Source: Planctomycetaceae bacterium (GTDB taxonomy: Bacteria; Planctomycetota; Planctomycetia; Isosphaerales; Isosphaeraceae). From it: a stretch of DNA of 10,297 bases. The notes beneath the pieces were generated by a model. It was not told the DNA's origin. It searched no databases and saw only the letters and a list, made by a program, of their open reading frames with translations. Positions 8,334 to 10,297 of this stretch are shown here, piece by piece. The stretch spans positions 1-10,297 of the forward strand of contig JAFANO010000683.1 of the NCBI GenBank assembly GCA_019232645.1. Reading direction: 5' to 3'. Position 1 is the first letter of the stretch, and each line of letters begins with the position of its first letter. The translations under genes and the position numbers were made by a program.

Positions 8334-9914
8334 TCAATTGCTGGGAGCACTCCTGAGGTCGTACAGCAGGGCCGTCGAGCCCGGGCCCTGGTACGCGTCG
8401 CGTCGAACACCGCGACGGTCCAGCAGATAAGTGAACACCGGTACCTGAGACTCCCGGATCATCGCGAACACGAACCAGACGCGCTCCTTGCCCTGGACCT
8501 GCTCCAGGTCCTTGCCGTAGGTCTGCAACTGCTGCTCCATGCTGGCGCCGTCGCCGGCAGAGACGCCGTACACGAACGGCTTGCCCCTAAGATTGTGATA
8601 GTTCAACGTGTTCGCGTAATAGACTCCGAGGGTATGGGCCCCGAAGTTCAGGTAGACAACGTCACCATCCCGCCAGTGCTCCGCGACGTAGGCCAGGGCT
8701 GGCTTGATGTCGTGGACCAGGTACAGGCCGGATGTCATGGTGTTCCAACTGACGTACCCCGGGTAGATCAGCAGGAGCGTTGCGACGATCCTGCGCAGGA
8801 CCCGACCTCCGGTCCTGTCGTCATCCCCGATCCCGGCGACCCCGGCCGCGGTCAGGGTCGCGAGCATCGGGCAGGCGAATAACATCAAGCGGTCATCGAA
8901 CGGGTATTTCTTCAGGGCCGAGGCCGTCAGCGTCACGATCAGGGGGGCGATCAGCATGCCCGCCATCCGCCGATCGCGCTTCCGCGCCAGCAGGAACACA
9001 CCGTACAGGTAGCACGCGCCGGCGAGCCCTTCGAACTTCAGGCCGAGGGGGAAACTGAAGAGTTCGAAGAAGTGATCGTAATACCATTTCAGTTCCCCCA
9101 GGGAACGCGGCGGGAACGGGGCTAACGCGGAGGTCCAGAAGCCCGTGAGATTCTCGCTGCCGGCATAATGCCGATAGATGAGGGCGTATAATGGCAGGAA
9201 GGTTGCCAGCCAGAGCGTCGCCACCGCGATCCATCCGCAGGCCTCGCGGGACCGGCCGCCCACGACGGCCCCCACGATCAGCGTGATCCCGATCCCGCCG
9301 AGCACGAAGACCGCCGGTTGCGAAAGGCCGATCGCCACCACCCCCACGGCACCGAGCAGCACGAACCGCCCGAGACCTGCCTGCCGCTGCAATGCCCGGA
9401 ATCCGGCGATGAGCAGGGCGACCGTCACCAGCACGTCGCCGGAATATTGCTTGGCGCTCACCCCGTACCAGACCAACGGCCCCGCGAGCCCCATGAAGGC
9501 CAGCCCGAGCACCTGCCCCCATGGACTCAGGCATTGGCGTGCCAAGACCAGATAGAGAAAGAGCGTCAGGATGGAGGCGACCTGCGCCGGCAGCCGCATG
9601 GCCATCTCATTGTTCCCCAGCCTGCGGGTCGCCCCCTTCAGCAGCAGCAAGTGGCCAATCGGCGCGGCCTGATGATAGCTCAGCGGCCTCAGGAGCTCCC
9701 ATTCATCACGCTCGACGATGTTGGAGGCGAGCGCCGCTTCGTCGCGGCACAACCCGGCCTGTTTCTGAAAACTTCTCACCCGAAGGGCGATGCCCACGCA
9801 CAGCACGAGACCGATCAGAAGAGCGGTCCCGAGCGTCCTACGACGAAGCTCGGTGTCCGCTTTCCGATCGGCCGGCCCCTGCTCGGAAATGTTATCGAGC
9901 TGAGATCTCTGCAT
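8334..9914 (-). CDS. GT-C / ArnT-like membrane glycosyltransferase family protein
   Basis: The ATG at 9914 gives 526 residues. A basic N-terminal tail is followed by a first transmembrane helix (about 28-45). Then comes an external loop with an acidic pair, CRDEAAL (D58-E59), at the position where GT-C enzymes of the PMT/ArnT (GT39/GT83) type carry their catalytic Asp. YHQAAPIGHLLLLKG and NNEMAMRLPAQV (about 80-112) are also typical of these families. Further hydrophobic helices run to about residue 390, and a soluble C-terminal region (about 400-526) follows. The role would be transfer of a sugar from a polyprenyl-phosphate donor to an acceptor on the outer face of the membrane; donor and acceptor are unknown. 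The frame stays open upstream to 10142, but that extension has no domain character and covers the predicted promoter and hairpin, so I reject it. It is monocistronic as far as visible and converges on the DUF362-like fragment. Confidence 0.85.
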   Translation of the reverse strand: MQRSQLDNISEQGPADRKADTELRRRTLGTALLIGLVLCVGIALRVRSFQKQAGLCRDEAALASNIVERDEWELLRPLSYHQAAPIGHLLLLKGATRRLGNNEMAMRLPAQVASILTLFLYLVLARQCLSPWGQVLGLAFMGLAGPLVWYGVSAKQYSGDVLVTVALLIAGFRALQRQAGLGRFVLLGAVGVVAIGLSQPAVFVLGGIGITLIVGAVVGGRSREACGWIAVATLWLATFLPLYALIYRHYAGSENLTGFWTSALAPFPPRSLGELKWYYDHFFELFSFPLGLKFEGLAGACYLYGVFLLARKRDRRMAGMLIAPLIVTLTASALKKYPFDDRLMLFACPMLATLTAAGVAGIGDDDRTGGRVLRRIVATLLLIYPGYVSWNTMTSGLYLVHDIKPALAYVAEHWRDGDVVYLNFGAHTLGVYYANTLNYHNLRGKPFVYGVSAGDGASMEQQLQTYGKDLEQVQGKERVWFVFAMIRESQVPVFTYLLDRRGVRRDAYQGPGSTALLYDLRSAPSN

Positions 9915-9958
9915 GATTGTTCTTCTTGCCACGAAAGAGGGTGGTGTCCGCGAGTCAT

Positions 9959-9983
9959 CGAACGAGGGGAAGCCCCTCGTTTG
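9959..9983 (-). promoter_or_regulatory. Strong stem-loop in the 5' leader of the glycosyltransferase gene
   Basis: AACGAGGGG (9961-9969) pairs perfectly with CCCCTCGTT (9973-9981) around an AAG loop. A G-T pair and a C-G pair extend the stem to 11 bp. The predicted transcript would start at about 9982-9983, so the hairpin would lie at its very 5' end, about 45 bases before the ATG. Such 5' hairpins can protect mRNA or control translation. On the plus strand it could alternatively serve as a terminator, but no plus-strand gene precedes it. Confidence 0.5.
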
Positions 9984-9988
9984 CAGAG

Positions 9989-10018
9989 ATTTTAACGGTG
10001 ATACAGGGAATGGTCCAA
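9989..10018 (-). promoter_or_regulatory. Sigma70-type promoter candidate for the glycosyltransferase gene
   Basis: Read on the minus strand, TAAAAT (9989-9994) matches five of six bases of the -10 consensus. TTGGAC (10013-10018) keeps the TTG of the -35 consensus, and the spacer is 18 bases. It sits in a locally AT-rich patch and predicts a leader of about 68 bases. The -35 box is weak. Confidence 0.4.
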
Positions 10019-10204
10019 CCATTCGCATCGAAGGATCATGGGTGCCAGGGTACCGTCTTTCGGAATCCGTGTGCGGGTCCGACGACGTGGGACGCACGGA
10101 GAAGGGAGCGGTGATCCGCTCGACTCTTCTTGGCTGTCCCACTACGCCCGCGGGGTGAGCGTGGTGGTCTTCTCTCTCTCGGCCGCCGGGGACATGTGAG
10201 CGAC

Positions 10205-10224
10205 GATCGCCCTCGGCGGCGATC
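10205..10224 (-). terminator. Stem-loop just after the stop codon of the right-edge gene
   Basis: GATCGCC (10205-10211) and GGCGATC (10218-10224) form a perfect 7-bp stem with a 6-base loop, three bases downstream of the minus-strand stop codon at 10228. There is no T-run after it, so it may be a non-canonical terminator or an mRNA 3'-end stabiliser. Confidence 0.4.
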
Positions 10225-10227
10225 CGA

Positions 10228-10297
10228 TCAGAGGAAGAGCGTATCGCGAAGCCGCTGCAAGATGACCTGCTCCAGCTTGGCGTCGCGATTCTTGGGG
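10228..10297 (-). CDS. C-terminal end of an unidentified gene, cut by the window edge
   Basis: The last 22 codons are visible, reading PKNRDAKLEQVILQRLRDTL then FL and a TGA stop. The mix of charged and aliphatic residues fits a C-terminal amphipathic helix of a real protein, and the hairpin right after the stop supports a gene end. The family cannot be identified from so few residues. The gene lies upstream of the glycosyltransferase gene on the same strand, but the 313-base gap with its own promoter candidate suggests separate transcription. Confidence 0.5.
   Translation of the reverse strand, partial: PKNRDAKLEQVILQRLRDTLFL

Larger units (their letters stand above)
9915..10227. other. Intergenic region upstream of the glycosyltransferase gene
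   Basis: These 313 bases hold no convincing gene. They contain the leader hairpin (9959-9983), the promoter candidate (9989-10018) and, at the right end, the hairpin following the next minus-strand gene (10205-10224). An open frame on the plus strand (9913-10158) overlaps these signals and has no domain character. Nothing further stands out in 10019-10204. Confidence 0.5.

Noticed and set aside
9915..10142. Upstream extension of the glycosyltransferase frame on the minus strand
   Set aside because: It has no domain content and contains the promoter candidate and hairpin; the start at 9914 leaves a normal basic tail before the first membrane helix.
9913..10158. An 81-codon plus-strand frame
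   Set aside because: It overlaps the promoter and leader of the minus-strand gene, has no ribosome binding site that I can see, and no recognisable domain.

Overview
The window is very GC-rich DNA that most likely comes from a planctomycete. The evidence is the first operon: a giant protein joining WD40 repeats, Ig-like segments, a cytochrome-like segment and the PSCyt2/PSD1 (DUF1549/DUF1553) domains, followed by a Tat-exported DUF1501 protein. This gene pair is a hallmark of planctomycete genomes, and the PfkB kinase downstream is also of a type I associate with that group. I cannot name a species; an Isosphaeraceae-like lineage is only an impression from composition.

Layout. Positions 1-4647 (+) hold the WD40-Ig-DUF1549-DUF1553 gene, whose 5' end lies outside the window. 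After 54 bases and a good ribosome binding site comes the DUF1501 gene (4702-6174, +). Positions 6175-6374 are non-coding and end in a stem-loop resembling the right end of IS200/IS605-type elements. A small four-helix membrane protein (6375-6773, -) and a PfkB sugar kinase (6891-7811, +) diverge from a 117-base spacer. Positions 7812-8118 appear gene-free. Positions 8119-8319 (+) look like the first 60 or so residues of a DUF362-type protein, cut off abruptly. A GT-C/ArnT-like membrane glycosyltransferase (8334-9914, -) converges on that fragment. Its upstream region has a plausible promoter and a strong hairpin at the predicted transcript start. At the right edge is the last 22 codons of another minus-strand gene (10228-10297), followed by a hairpin that could terminate it.

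How the genes may work together. The first two genes almost certainly form one transcription unit for an exported or periplasmic complex. The large protein carries haem-type Cys/His motifs, a beta-propeller and a lectin-like insert. The DUF1501 partner has an alkaline-phosphatase/sulfatase-like fold by family knowledge. The biochemical role of these pairs is not established; breakdown of complex polysaccharides is a common suggestion. The remaining genes look like unrelated single cargo, and the truncated DUF362 fragment and the IS-like stem-loop suggest past rearrangement. I see no defence system, CRISPR array, tRNA, rRNA or complete mobile element.
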